NCBI RefSeq assembly: GCF_040939455.1
Contig: NC_134136.1
Location: forward strand, 106,752,014 to 106,816,013
Direction of reading: 5' to 3'
DNA from: Microcebus murinus
Lineage: Eukaryota; Chordata; Mammalia; Primates; Cheirogaleidae
DNA: 64,000 nt
Numbering within the stretch: position 1 is the stretch's first letter; each line of letters begins with the position of its first letter. The notes beneath the pieces are model-generated. The model ran no database searches and was not told the origin of the DNA. It worked only from the letters and a program-made list of their open reading frames with translations. Shown here piece after piece: positions 11,641 through 25,284 of the stretch. A program made the translations under genes and the position numbers.

Positions 11641-12717
11641 TTGAGTTGAATTGGGAAAGAAGTTTAGGAAGGAGTCTTGGCAGAACTCAATGACTGTGTG
11701 TTGAAGAAGAGGAATGACTTGGATGACTCAGGTATATGGCCCAGGCATCCAGATACATAGTAGTGTCATTGAGTAAATGATTTCAAATCGATGAACAAGT
11801 GCCACGGTTGCTTGCTTGTATATGTATGTAAGCAATGAGTTCACTTTTGGACATGATCATACTGAGAAGCCTTTGGGGCCTCAGACTATGGGTCCAATAG
11901 GCAATTGGAATCCGATTTTGAACAGAGGAGCAAGATGGCAACTATTGTTGGACCATACCTATTTTCACATTTCTAGGTTTTCTGAAAAGAGCTTGGGCAA
12001 ATGAGTTAAAGGGTGACTGAATGGCAAACATACCTTGAAGATTAGACTAGTGAATTGCTCCAGAGAGGTTGAAAAATTTCTATCTCTCTGAGCCCCTTGC
12101 TGATACTTCAACTTACATTCTAAAGATAATAGAACTAGACCTTCCCTTCTTCCTGGAAAGGATTTGTTTTTTCCAGAGCAAAGCTTCTGTTTATGTTTCT
12201 CTCTCTCTCTGTCTGACAGATGTTTCAGTTTCTTTATATAGCCTAAGATCCATAATTTGGGTGTTTCTCCACTATACCACAACCCCTGTGCTCACAGATA
12301 AACATCTGGCCCTAAGATGCTCTTGAGTAATTAAGGATGTGTTCTTTGATTCAGAGAACTTGTGTTTACTGTATAGATAAATAAATATAAAACTTAGTAT
12401 TAATAAAAGAAATATTCTTTCCTACTCTCAGGTAAAATTAGGGAGGATTCTAAGCATGTATGGCTAGATAAGGAGAGACTATTGTTGATTTCATAGCTCC
12501 TCAGAAGACTGGCTCTGAAGAAAACCCCACAAGTCAGAATGGGCAATAGTAAAAATATTAAGAGTAGAACTTAGAGAGTTTTCTGCCTCATTCTAAAATT
12601 TCATGTCTATGGTGCAGGAGGACTTGCCATAGGCAAGAATCAAGCTGTAGGAGCAGGTAAGAATATAGATAATGTCAAGCGTAGGAGGTAAAAGTCAAGG
12701 CTAAGAATGGGAATCTA

Positions 12718-12742
12718 AAAAAAATAAATAAATAAATAAAAA
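12718..12742. repeat. (AAAT)n short repeat
   Basis: A few AAAT units inside an A-rich run; no recognisable retroposon body is attached. Confidence 0.7.
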
Positions 12743-14140
12743 AACCCATGTTTCCAGGTCTTTCATATCAGCTCAGAGACAGGGTAAGATACAATGGTTA
12801 TGGGTGATATGACAGAATTTCAAAGATAGAGAGGTTTTTATAAAATTTTAAGGTATTCTCTTCAAATATACCAAATACTTGTATACTTTTATATACTTTG
12901 TGATAAAAAGCCTTCAGCTTGTTGTTGCTGTTGTTGTTCAGCATCTCAATTTATCTCTGTTATAAAAGTACTTATGTGACAGGTCACGTATTACAATACA
13001 AAAGAAAAGGAAAACCTGCCAACACATAAATATCCTGTCAATTTACTCATCTGGGGGAATGCAGGTTAAAACTCTCTTCTAGCAGTTTTACATACAGAAG
13101 TGGTAGTCATTGGAATATTTGTGTTGTTTAACACCATAGAGATGGTCAATTTTCTCAGGAAAAGTTTTTAGAGTTAGAAGAAAGGTTGCTTAAAGAGGAA
13201 CCTCTGTGGAAAGCAGGGGCAGAGGAAGGAGCTGTGTATATCTAAAGAGTAATTGTTATCAGATCTAGGAGCAGAACGAAAGGAGGTAGGAAGGAGGTTG
13301 ATGACAAGTCAAATGAAACTAGGACCAAGAGTGAAAAGTCAGCTTTGGCAAGTTAGAAGGTCATTGCTGATCTTATCAAGAGCAATTTCAGCAAGTTGGA
13401 GGTGGAAAATATAAATGGGGCAGGGTAGACTTTCTTTCATTATCATCCTTTTTCACTACAAAATAGAAGATAGTTCAATACAACCCATTGCATTTTGCTG
13501 CATTTGACATCTGATATTTGTTTATTGAAGAAAATCTTATTACTGTTAAAAAGAAAGCTGATGATATAACAGATACTTCAAATAGGTAAAAAAGATTTAT
13601 TATCTGTTATCAATGTCCTAAAAGTCACTGGACTCCAGCATGTCTCTAATAGTCTTTCTTTACTTTTATTCACCTGGTAAAATTTTACTACCATCTTCTG
13701 ATGGCTCTGAGCCCAGAGCCTTGTATTCATTGTTTAGGGCCATCTCACTAGCTTGATTAGGTCAGTTGCCAGAAACATGTACCAATATGACTGTTTTGCT
13801 GATTCTGTTAATTCACCTGCCCTAGGCAGCCTGATTTCTCCAGCACTTGATCTGATTTAACTCCTCATTCTGTAAGTCATGGACTTCATTTTTGCTTGGC
13901 TGCCAGCCCAGTGGCAAAGATCCAGACCTCTGATAAGTTCTCCACTTGATATCAAGCAGCCAGGTGAATGACAGGCTGATTACTTAAAAACACATCGGAC
14001 AACCTGCCACATTTGTCTGTACATTGGGAGCCCAAACACTTAAAATGCATAGCTATAAGCACTGATGGAGGGAAAATTCAAGGGAAGGGAAGAAGGATCT
14101 TCTCCACTAGAATATAAAAGTTATCGAATTATGGCCTTGA

Positions 14141-14210
14141 TGTGCTGTGCTGTGTGTGTGTGTGTATGTATACACACACGTATATATACAGATATACACA
14201 CACGTGTATA
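14141..14210. repeat. (TG)n/(TA)n/(CA)n compound microsatellite
   Basis: An alternating purine-pyrimidine tract that passes from TG repeats to TATA/CACACA blocks. The GTGTGTA and TACACAC arms can pair across a short loop, so hairpin or Z-DNA forms are possible. Confidence 0.75.
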
Positions 14211-16689
14211 TTCTCTCTGAGGATTTGAGCTTGCAAAGCTTCTTGATTTTAATCTGAGTCTCTGGAGAGCTCCCAATTCTCTAGAAAAATGGGAGAATTG
14301 CTCAGAATTGAGTTATGAATGATTTTAGCCATGCAGGGCAGAATGTTGCGAAGGCAGGAAAACTTTCTATCTTAAATGAGAAACGCAAAAAGCAAAAACT
14401 GGGGCAGGGGATGTCACACTGCTTGGATATCTAGATAATAGCTCCTTGGTGCATTCTAAGAGAATGCTGTCAAAATTGGCTGGAGTCCAGGAAATCCTTT
14501 TTAAAGTCCCTGCACATACTTTTGTCCCCAAGGCAATGCAAACAGAAAAAATGGTATATGCACCAAAGAAAATTTTGTAGCACTTTCCATAGTTTAAAGT
14601 CAGAGATGAGATCTCTTATATCATTTTACTATTTTAGTTTGTCTAGAAATAAGTGATCTTTATAGTTTCTGACCCTCTAAAAATGAAGCCATAGTCCCTG
14701 TGGTTGCTATGGTGACAGAAAAATCCCTAGGATCACTATAGAATACAGCATTTCCATTTCTCTCCCTGAATAGTTCCTTATCTTATCTGAAAATATGATG
14801 CCAAAATGATGAAGTATCTGCTTTTTAGTTAACTCTCTTCTTAATTTTGACATGGCCCTATAAATTGACCTCACTTCTCCATTGCAATTCTGTAAGATGT
14901 TTATTTTTATACTCTCTTCCTGCAAAAGGAAGTTTTAAATATATATACATATATATATATGAAAAAAGGAAATTTCTAGAAGTCATTTTTATTTGAATTT
15001 ATACAATTTAAGTCCTTAATATGTTAAAATAGCATCATTGTAACTCTGGCTCACAGTCTCAAATAAGTTAAATAAGACCCTGATTTATACATCATGAAGA
15101 GAGAAAAATTAGATACTTAAATTGCACAATTGGAATATGAAATCCAAATATATAAAGTAAGGAAAAGCAGAAATCTATGAGCATGCTGCTTGAGTTCATA
15201 TTTGTATTTGAAATCTTGTTGTTTATATAAGAATTCATTGATAACACAGACATAACATTATCGGCCTCAACTCTGAGATATGAAAATAATTTTTAAAATG
15301 TGAGTCTCTTTTTAAGAAGAGAATCAGTTTTTAAAGGAGATTAATACACAAATAACTTGAACCTAAAAGTGTTTCGTTTATTCATGTATTATGGAGTATG
15401 TGTCTTCAATAGGCTAAACAGAAACTAGAGCATACAGGCAATTTATCTAGAGAACCAAACAAGGGACCTATTTGCCAACTAATAAGGTTGAAATAGAGGT
15501 CTCAAGTAACACTATTTAACTATGCTCTATTCTTTACCATCAGGGGTAGATTTGTACTGTTTAGTTTTTCTTCCATTTAATGTAAAGTGACAACTACTAC
15601 CTTGATGTCAGAGTGTTTCATTACAGAAACTGCCATTGCCCACCTAAATGATAAACCTATTTGTATGAATGTCAAAGTAGACATTGCAGAAACTTAACAT
15701 GGCTAGAGTAGGAGAGAGTGGTATCTGGCAAATTGAACTTATTGTTAAGTGCTTCTGATGAAAGTAAACTTAAAAAGAACTTACTGCATTTTTAAATGTC
15801 TTTTCCTACCTATAGCAAAGTTTTTGTTCCCCCAATACTATGAAAAATAACAATCTGGCTTCTGGTATTTAAAAATAGCATCATTTCTGTGGTCCTTTCT
15901 CTGTGGTCATGGAAATAAATGGGCATCTCACAAATCTAAAACATAAAATTCAATTCAGCACTTGCTTAAACATCAGTGTCTTATTACTAAATGAGGATGT
16001 CTATAATTTACAAGCGTCTTTACTTCTGTATTTCATACCAAGAAATAAGGTCAAACACACCTTCATGAGTTTACAACTCTTACCAAGTTAAATTTTAAAT
16101 AATATGTCTATTGTAGAGTATATATACAAACATTAATCTGCTAATTTGTCTCCTATTTTAAAGTTTGTCCTTAGTAATAAAATTTTACTTCAAAATTTGT
16201 CTTAGTGAAAAAGTTTCAATAAGAAAAATATTCTTGAAATGACAAAATTTCAGATCTATGAAAATAAAAGTTATAAGAAAAGGGAATCTGAAATTTATTA
16301 TTGTTTTAGTTCATTTACCCCTAAAAGTGACTTCTATGTCACAACAATATTCTGGTTTGAAGTATGTTGAACTTTATTTTTTAAAAGAAACGACACAATT
16401 GCTTTCTAGTGATTCCTCAGTTTTCATTTCTCTCAATGACTTCCATCAACGGATGGCTGGAAGCTCCTATAATTCACATTTTATAACCATATTTAATTCC
16501 TGAAGGAAAATCCTATTCATTGGTTCAGTAACAGCTTCTCCATTGCATCTTTTCCCTTTTCTGCAGGATTCAGTACTGTTAAGCCAGCCTTCATCACACA
16601 ACCCTCCCCTACCTAGTCTTACCTAGTAATGCTATCTTCAGATTTCTCTCTACTTTCCTGAGAGCTACATCTCTGTCTTCATTCATTAA

Positions 16690-17215
16690 CTCAAAAAATA
16701 TTTGTTGAAAACCTACCACGGGCCAGGCATATTTTATATTCTGAGGATATAATAATGAGTTAGAAATACAAAGTCTTGTGCTCTGGAATCTTACTTTCTG
16801 GGGGTGGGGGAGAAAGTAAACAAACAGGATAAATGACGAAACTATGCAGTCATACAGTGGTAAGGACTAAGGAGCAAAACAAAAGCAGGGAAGGAAGATA
16901 TGAAGGATACAAGTGGGGGTTAGAATTTTTGGTAGGAAAGTCAGAGAAGACCACACAAGAAGTTGTTTTTTAAGGAAACACCTGCAGAAAATGTAGGAGC
17001 AAAACATTTGAAGAAAAATCATGAGGATATCCCAGGCAGGCAAAGCAAGTAAGTGCAAAGGCCTTGACATGAAACTGCCTGGGGCAGGGACAGGGCATCC
17101 AGCAAGTTCAGGGAGTTAGACACTTGATGGTTGATTCTGCTTAGGGCTACGCTAAGGTATTTGTGGGATAACAGAAATAGGAGGAGCAGGAATAAAGTGT
17201 AGGGAGAAAATTCCA
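16690..17215 (-). mobile_element. L2-type LINE remnant
   Basis: 'aaaaaatatttgttgaaaac', 'ctaccacgggccaggcatat' and further on 'caagtaagtgcaaaggcctt' follow the complement of the L2 3' region in order. Short open frames on the minus strand here are repeat-derived. Confidence 0.6.
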
Positions 17216-17539
17216 GGCTATTCATTGGTGGAAACTTAGCCAGAGACTCTTGGTTTTATTGCCACAGTGGGATTATATACAACTTCTAGAAAATCTTTCC
17301 TCAACTAACTAGAATATTTAATTAGCCAGACAGAAACATATATCCGGAAATCCAATCTACAACATTTTACACCAACAGATGAAAGTGGGTGCTCTAAGAT
17401 GTTGGTGATCGCTCCAGTGAACTTTAATAATGAGAGCTCTGGCATTAAGGGCATGGTTTCTTAACCGGTCCAGCAAAGCTGGACACAAATATTAAATATC
17501 TAATTAATTTTTACTTTTTTGATTTTTCTTGTCACTTGC

Positions 17540-18690
17540 CTGGTGACTCCAGGAGAGGGGGGCAAATCCCGAGGCAGAGAGACATTGATCCAGCTTGGGC
17601 GCCTCATGGGTGACTTGAGACCAGCACTCTTCTCCCTGGCAGGGTTGGGGATTGATCTCCAGGGCCCAGGGGACAGGCCTGCAGACCAGATCCTGTACAC
17701 AGGTCTGGATCACATTGCCTCGGGGCACAGAAGGGATACTTGCAAAGGAGCCTACTGAGGTGTATGTGCCTTCAGGGGCAGGTCAGTGTGCTTCAGGGGC
17801 AACCCTCACCTCCACCATGTGCCCAGCCAGGCTGCGACCTGGGCAGGGAACCTCCCAGCCCACATGGCAGCCAGGGGAGATCCACTGGTTTGAGGTCCTG
17901 CCTGCTCATAGAGACCTAAAAGAAACTATGGAATAGGGGAGGGTAGAAGGGAGCAAGGCCTGCTCTAGACTGTGGGTCTCAGATGGCCCCACCTCTACAC
18001 ACAGACCTTTTGGCTGAGTGGGGCCATTTTAGCCCCTCCCTGGCAGCTTTTCCCAGAAGCAGAGAACAGACCTTTGATCCCTGCTAACAGCATTTGTAGT
18101 GCTTGAGGGAAAACTCACTCAACCCAGCTCCACCCAGACTTACTCTCCCACCTCCCCCTACTGAGGTAAAGAATAAGGACATACCTGGAAGGCCCAGGGC
18201 ACCACCCACCACCTGAGGCACTAGAGTGCGTCTCCAGAGGAACAAGAGCTGGTTACAGGACCCAAAACAACAGTGTAGCCTGCTCCTCCCAGCAGGCGCC
18301 ACCTACTGACAGGGAGGTCATTTTGCACACACTTTTACTGGTGTAGTCAAATCTCACCCATATCACCTACTGGCTCAGAGACTAAAAAGGGCATGTCATT
18401 ATTCAAACAGAACTCTAAAGGTAAGAAACACAACTGATCCAGATAGGAAGAAATCAGCAAAAGGACTATGGAAGTATGAAGAATTAAATGGAAAGCAGAC
18501 CCCCAAAGGGGAACACCAGCTCACTAGCAATGGACATCAAACAAATGTAGAACACTAAAATGACAGAATTTCAAAAATGGATTGTAAGAAAACTCAATGA
18601 TATGCAAGAAAAAATGGATAACCAACACAAAGAAACCACAAAAAAAAATCCAGGAACTGGAAGAAAAATCCATAAAGTTTCTCTCTGACT
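17540..18690 (+). mobile_element. L1 5' UTR with start of ORF1, 3'-truncated
   Basis: A less AT-rich block of about 1 kb (to about 18400) is followed by the junction of L1 5' UTR and ORF1 typical of L1M/L1P elements: 'ggctcagagactaaaaaggg', 'tgatccagataggaagaaat', then an ATG at 18560 opening MTEFQKWIVRKLNDMQEKMD. The frame slips in the A-run near 18640 and the element stops near 18690. Most genomic L1 copies lose this 5' end, so its retention without the rest is unusual. The G+C-rich part produces several overlapping 60-90 codon frames that are not genes. Confidence 0.75.
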
Positions 18691-18941
18691 TAAATCCATC
18701 AATAATCATCTATAGCTTGTTGGACAGTTTCAAGAATAATTTTTAGGCATTTAAGACTTCAGGAAAAAAAAAGCCAGACCCATAGTTTTTATTATCTCTC
18801 AGTGCCTTGCCAATAAAGACAATTTTGAGAGGGGAGGACAATCTCTTTGTTATCCCTTGAAACATAGCTTTCTGATACATTTTTTTTTTGTCCTTACTAC
18901 CATTGTACCTCTAACTTTGAGAACATTTTCTATATCAAGAA

Positions 18942-19195
18942 GCTGCATAGTATAGTAGTTAAGAGCAGAGACTCTGGTGCTAGAACACCCAAGATGGGGT
19001 TCTAATTATGCTATTTACAAACTGTCTCATTCGTATGAGCAAGTCACATAACTGCTCTGGCTCTCATTTTCTCTATTTGAATATGAGTATAAAATAAGTG
19101 CTTTCTTCATAGAGTTGTTGTGATGACCATATGAGTTACTATAAGAGTTTAGAACATGTCCTGTCATGTAAATTAAATGTTAGCTATTAGATTCC
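18942..19195 (+). mobile_element. MIR SINE
   Basis: A near full-length plus-strand MIR: 'gtagttaagagcagagactc', 'gagcaagtcacataactgct', 'atagagttgttgtgatgacc' and the 'tgttagctatta' end, in the expected order. Confidence 0.65.
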
Positions 19196-19214
19196 AGATT
19201 AATTCAGATTCCAA

Positions 19215-19525
19215 TTGTATTCAAAACTCAACTTAAGGCTTTCTCCTCTATAAAATTCTTCCCAGTTTTTGCTTTCTACACTGCTTTCTTCTCTTTGTGA
19301 ATTCATTTATACTCATGTCTTATACTATATATGTTTGCTTGGGTTATGTCCTTCTTGCCTTTATTTTATAACTTTCTAACTTGTTTGTAGAACTAGGACA
19401 TGCATATTCAATATTGCTACAAATTATCAGAGTGTAGGGATCATGTCTTAATATCTCTCTTATCTTTTAAAATGTTAAGCACAGTACTTGGGCCTTCATA
19501 AATATCTGTTGACTTGAAATGAAAA
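19215..19525 (+). mobile_element. L2/L3-like LINE fragment
   Basis: A diverged fragment with 'tagggatcatgtcttaatat', 'gttaagcacagtacttgggc' and a 'cataaatatctgttgac' end typical of CR1-group LINE tails. It abuts a MIR. Confidence 0.35.
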
Positions 19526-20739
19526 GTTGAGTTTAACTTGCTTATGAAAATCCAATTTGAATGAAATCATTGAGCATTTTAGATTTTTTACATTGTTCTC
19601 CAACCACTGTAGATATGCATTCAGGCCTGGAGAGATGTGAGCTGTTGAAATATCTCCCTGTTTATTCTATTTTGCTTTTACTGGTTATTTAGCTGTTAAA
19701 TAGTGGAATAATAGCCCATCTGCATTTCCTGGCTGCGTTTACCCATGGTTTCCTCACAGTACCTGAGTTACTTAAAAACAAAGTCCTTCATTCAGAATTA
19801 TGTCTTCCCTATGTCTCTCAGATGCCACAGAGCATCAACAAAAACCAAAGGAAGAAGATAAAACCTGAACTTCACAGCTCTAAGTGTTCCTCAAACATGA
19901 TGATTCTAGTCTGTCAGCACCAACTAAACTGAGAACAGTTTCACCAGTGATTTTATGATAGGTCCATTTTGTGTTAAGTTGTGCACATTGTCTAAATCAT
20001 TTTACAGAAAACCCTGATAGAAAAATTGGCTTTTATACATGGCAAGGGAGAGCTGTGTGGAAGCAAATGCTTTTCTCTTAGTTAAAAACATATGGCATTC
20101 TATGTTTCCAAATTGCTTAAAACCAGGATATACTTTAAAGTCTTGTGTAACTGAGCAGAGGAGGGAGAGGTAGGTTTTATGGAGAAAAATTCTATGACAA
20201 TACAACAATCCAAGGAAACCTCAAAAACTGGTTACTGCCAAGAAATGGGATTAAAAAACAAGGGCAGGACACTTTTCTTTATTCTTTTCATTTTATACCG
20301 TTTATCCCATTTAAATATGCAATCATGAGCATCTTATTATTTTGATAAAGAGCCGAAAATCCACAATGAATGATCAACCACATTTATAGATAACTACTAT
20401 AAAATAAAATGTAATCAAATATGTATCAATTAATACAAATGATGGTATTTTCATAAAATGGGAAACATATTTGGCAATATTATGTCCATTTTAGAAATGA
20501 CTAATGCTGTTGATGTTGGGGAAACACACTTTCCATGATAGTGTTTTGCATGGGGTATAGAAAAACAAAACCACTGTTTTATACAATCATTATGAACCTA
20601 AATGTATAAGTCTAAAACAAAGCAATACAAAAAACTATGATATGGGAGCAGGATCTTGACAAGACAATCTTATCAATTTCCTTACCTTTTTGAAAGTGCC
20701 ACAGATTTCACTAATGATGAGGATGTCCTTTAATCTTTT

Positions 20740-21044
20740 TTTATTTGTTTGTTTGTTTTTGAGACAGAGTCTTGCTCTGTTGCCCTGGCTAGAGTGCAGT
20801 GGCATCAGCCTACCTCACAGCACCCTCAAATTCCTGGGCTCAAGCGATCCTGCTGCCTCAGCCTCCTGAGTAGTTGGGACTACAGGCCTGTAACACCACA
20901 CCAGGCTAATTTTTCTATTTTTAGTAGAGACAGGGTCTTGCTCTTCTTTAGGCTGGTCTGGAATGCCTGACTTCAAGCAATCCTCCCACCTTAGCCTCCC
21001 AGAGTGCTAGGATTACAGGTGTGAGCCACCGTGCCCAGCCAAAA
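20740..21044 (-). mobile_element. Alu SINE, strepsirrhine type
   Basis: A full-length dimeric Alu in minus orientation (T-rich end at 20740, head 'gtgagccaccgtgcccagcc' at about 21020-21040). It carries 'cccagagtgctaggattac' in place of the anthropoid CCAAAGTGCTGGGATTAC, a hallmark of lemur/loris Alus. A 15-bp target duplication, gtcctttaatctttt, flanks it at 20725-20739 and 21045-21059. The 73-codon open frame inside is the usual Alu by-product. Confidence 0.93.
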
Positions 21045-21765
21045 GTCCTTTAATCTTTTGCCTAAAGTTTGGCAAATTAAATTTGATAGTAATTGATAGT
21101 AATTGGTACCCATTAATTACATGCAATTTACAACACAGACCTCTTGATTTTCTCTCAGAATGTTTAATGATATGCATTAATATTCAGAAATAAGCAGGCA
21201 GGTGTAAAAGCCATTGTATTAGATTGAACTATATGGAATTGCCAATACTTAAACATTTTCATTGACATCATGGCAATTCACAAAGTTGAACTGAATATTA
21301 TTACAATATTAATATGCTCATGGTTACAAATTTAAGGAGGAAAATGAATACAAACTAGCCTTTTTAAATGGCAAAAGATAAACAACAAAGGCAAATATTA
21401 AGACTCTGAAGATAAAAGACCACCACGACCATCAAAACACTATTGATTCACCTTTCTTAATCCAGAGCTTCAATATTTTTGAATAGTTTAAGTCATGGTT
21501 TGTAAATCAAAATTAAAATAAACAGTTTTTTGTTACTCAAATATAATTGGAAAAAAATGAATCAACACATTTCATTAAAAAACAAAACAACAACAACAAT
21601 AAAAAAATAGAAAACAACATCTTCTTCTGTAAAGGTATAGTACATGAAAACTTGGAATGATTTACAGTTTGTATTTCTGTATCTCAAGAGAAATATTAAA
21701 AAGTACCTGAAATAAATAGAATAGAAAATGTTACCCCTGGATAAATAATAACTAGGCTGGAAATA

Positions 21766-22071
21766 CAGATGGTCCCCAATTTTCAATGGTCTCACTTAAT
21801 GATTTTTCAACTTAAAGATGGTGGGAAAGAGATACACATTCAATAGAAACCGTATTTCAGTAGAGTATTTAATAAATTATATTAAACAGTTTACACTTTA
21901 TTATAAATTAGGCTTTGTTTTACATAATTTTGTCCAACTGTAGGCTAATGTAAGTGTTCAGAGCATGTTTAAGGTACGTTAGGTGTATTAAGTGCATTTT
22001 TGACTTAAAATATTTTTAACTTACAATGGGTTTATCAAGATGTAACCCGATCATAAGTTGAGGAACATCTG
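21766..22071. mobile_element. Short DNA transposon (Tc1/mariner-pogo type MITE) with TA duplication
   Basis: A complete 306-bp element. Its ends are inverted repeats (cagatggtccccaattttca at the left; complement of the right end cagatgttcctcaacttatg), and TA dinucleotides flank both sides (21764-21765 and 22072-22073). Internal text 'tgtccaactgtaggctaatg' matches a common primate non-autonomous element. It has no transposase. Subfamily not assigned. Confidence 0.75.
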
Positions 22072-22454
22072 TATAATAAATAAATAGGATTTAAAGTATA
22101 TAAGATTCTCTAACAGAAGATTTTTGTCAAAAGTAAACAATTTTAGCTTACATGCATTCTCTTCTTTTACTTTATTTATTTATTTTTTTTACCTTTAGTC
22201 TAGTCTCAAATCTGGAAATAACTTTATGTATATTTTTCGTGATTGTTAACATTTTATTTAAATTTTTACATATAAATATGCAATTTCATAACGTTTAATG
22301 CATGCTTAAAGATAATTTGTTTTCAGGATTCTTCACGTGAACATTTATTTTAAAATAGTATTTATGTTTTGAGGTATTTGATGAAGCAATATGGATTTTT
22401 AAAATCTTGAAATTAATATAATTATACATTTTCACAAGAATTTTTCTACATAAC

Positions 22455-22665
22455 CCCACATAATTTCACTCTGCCTTCACAACAGTACTGCTGAGTAGGC
22501 TTGGACAGATATTTTTATTGATCTAATTCAATGTTAAGAGAACAGACTTAGAAATTTTATATGACTTGCCTAAGAACACAGCTATTAATAATCAGATTGG
22601 ATGCTTAAATCTAAGTTTTTAGGTTCAAATACATTGCTTTGTTAAACTCTTTAGGCTACTGCTTA
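22455..22665 (-). mobile_element. MIR SINE
   Basis: Minus-oriented MIR with 'cttcacaacagtactgctga', 'atatgacttgcctaagaaca' and 'cagctattaataatcagatt' in order. Confidence 0.5.
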
Positions 22666-22969
22666 TCTTGACCATATAATGCAAGTTCAGTGATTATGAA
22701 AAATATGTGTAATATTTTAATTACATGTGGGTTCTCTACCACACATTTTCATAAATGATTGTTCGAAAATTTAGCATGTACAAACCTAGAGCACATTTCT
22801 CCATGCTTATGTATGTGTAGAATTTTAGAATGTCTATATGATTTAACTCAATGAGTTAGGATATAATATAAAAGAGAATAATTTTGTTTACTTTTTTATT
22901 CTTGGCACTGATAAACAATGCTTTGTCCTCTTGTTTCACAGAGTCTATACCTGGATGCACCAGATCATA

Positions 22970-23130
22970 ACTCGTTCATTCAATATGTGTACATTGAGTA
23001 CTTACTAAGTGTCAGGTACTATTCTAGGAGTTGTAGATACAGTGGTGAAGAAGAAAAACAAAATACTATATATTTTTTCTTCCTGGTAGTTATAGATATG
23101 ATGGATATGGGTCACCATAGGGAACATGTC
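22970..23130 (-). mobile_element. L2-type LINE 3'-end fragment
   Basis: 'ctcgttcattcaatatgtgt', 'gagtacttactaagtgtcag' and 'gttgtagatacagtggtgaa' are the complement of the L2 terminus. Confidence 0.5.
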
Positions 23131-25284
23131 AGAAAAAGTAGATGACTCATTTACAAATGCTGAAAATTTTTTATTTTGCTTACTTAATATCACCTTTTTG
23201 ATAAATGTTGCACTACAGTTAAATGGGTATACATACACTTAAAATCATGATCATGTATTTATAGATTTATAAAACCCTACACTATTTTTTTTCATATTTG
23301 GGAAAGTGAAAATAATAGCTTTAAGCAGTTTTAAGTATCAAAAATGCCTTGAGACACTTTGTAACTTGGTTAACAGAGAAGCACACAACTTTCATTTCTA
23401 AGAAAAAAGGATTAGAGAAATCCATTAGTAGCTGTTGTGACAGCAGCCATTGGGGAGTAGATCTATCTTAAAATTGAAAAAGAAAAATCGGACTACCAAA
23501 GACTCAAAATCCAGTTCATTTTCACTCTCAGAAATTTATCTTTATCTGACAGATGAAGGCAACACCCTATATAAATCTAATTCTTACACTCGTTATGTCC
23601 CATCCAGCTACCAGGCACTACATTAATGACACATCAAATTGGGGAGAGTGTTCAATCAAAAGACATTAAAGCACTTATTAACTAGATTTTTCTGTGCTTC
23701 TAAAGAAATTTTAGAAGTTATTTTTAGTGGCGCCATGGTAAGTTGACCTTTTGATATTTTCTTCATGGTTTATTGTTCACATATGAAAAAAAACTTACTA
23801 AACACAACTATATATTTTGGCCAAAATGTTCTCCATAGGATGATGCATTGTCTTTGCATGAATAACGAATCAGTAATTATATATCACAGATCAAAAAACG
23901 ACATCATAATTGGTTGAAGCACAGCTTGAATTGTTCATGAATAGAAGGAAAACCTCCCTACAACTTAATTGCAACTTCAGAATTACTACTAGCCTCATGA
24001 TTTATAAGTTTTAATATAGAAGTTTCTGCCTTTCAGAATTTATAGGATGGGGATTATCAAAATATTCTTGCTGGGAGAATGGAAGGAGTAGGAGTGAGTT
24101 CTTAAAGCACATTTTGGCAGAGTTGGGAGTAAATTGCAGCATGGGAGTCACAGTAGAACAACTGCTGGGCATCATAAAATAATAGTGGGGAGAAAAGAGT
24201 GAATAATTTCCTATAAAAAGACATGTGTATAAAACATAAAAGAAAACTATACCAAAGCATATATAAATATCAGTTGGGCATGACTACAATGCAGTAAATA
24301 TCTACACTCTCTTCATTATAAGAAAAATGAAAAATAGGATACCATAGAAAAAATATAAGCAGGATTTAAATTATAGTTGATAGAGTAATATTTGTAAAGT
24401 AATACATGAATTTAAATATAACAAATCAAATAAATAAATCCCAAATCATAAAAGCTATTGAAAATAGGAATTATATTTATAAATGAATAAATGTGTTAGT
24501 TGAAAAAACGTGATTTTCCTCAGAGAAATCACTGAATGATTACATTATTCCAAATGTTTATAGTCTGAAAAAAATCAATTTTTACAATGTGGCAGTACAT
24601 TAATAAAAATCATATTTTTCATGTACCAAACTGTTATATTAGAAAATTTAAATAGAATTCAAAAAGCATTTGGAATCAAATTTTGTTTTTAAATTGTGTA
24701 TGATCCATGATTATTTAATTTAGAATAAATGCAATATCCTTTTGTTGCAATATTATTAAATCAGTAAAAAAAATCCATCACTTTACAGGGCCTGTCCCTG
24801 TATTACAATATGCACATAAATAATCATTCTTTTACTTCCTTCAGATATTTTCTTCAGATTGGTATATATGCGGCTTCCTGCCAGTATCTAATAACTCTAA
24901 TACAAGAATAGGAGAGAAGTCACTTTGTTCATGGTGTAGTTTTTGTTTTCATTTAAGAAATTCGTATTATTAAATTTGTGCTTAAATGTTATGAAATAGA
25001 TTCCCAAGGAGAAAGATCTTGACCAGAGTGTTAAAGATCTCCAATGTTAGTACTTTTGTCCCCATTTCAAGGCAAGACTGATGTATGAGAGAACAAAATA
25101 TCAGAGAAGAAATCTTACATTCCTCAAGGGATCCTCTGCCAAGTTCATAGGGCATCAAAATTCTCCTGAGCCCCAAATCTGCTGAGAATGGGTCTTTATA
25201 CACACATGCCTAAGTTTTTCTGTGAATACAGATATAAATATGCTATCTCTAATTTGAAAACATTTCCAGAATCTGACATTCTCT

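Noticed and set aside
12950..13440. Purine-rich stretch resembling parts of L2
   Set aside because: Similarity was too vague to assign orientation or boundaries, so it was left as unassigned intron.
17500..18302. Cluster of overlapping frames on both strands
   Set aside because: They come from the less AT-rich L1 5' UTR, where stops are rarer; no frame shows a recognisable domain.
20749..20970. 73-codon frame with Cys/Ser/Trp-rich protein
   Set aside because: This is the well-known translation of an antisense Alu.
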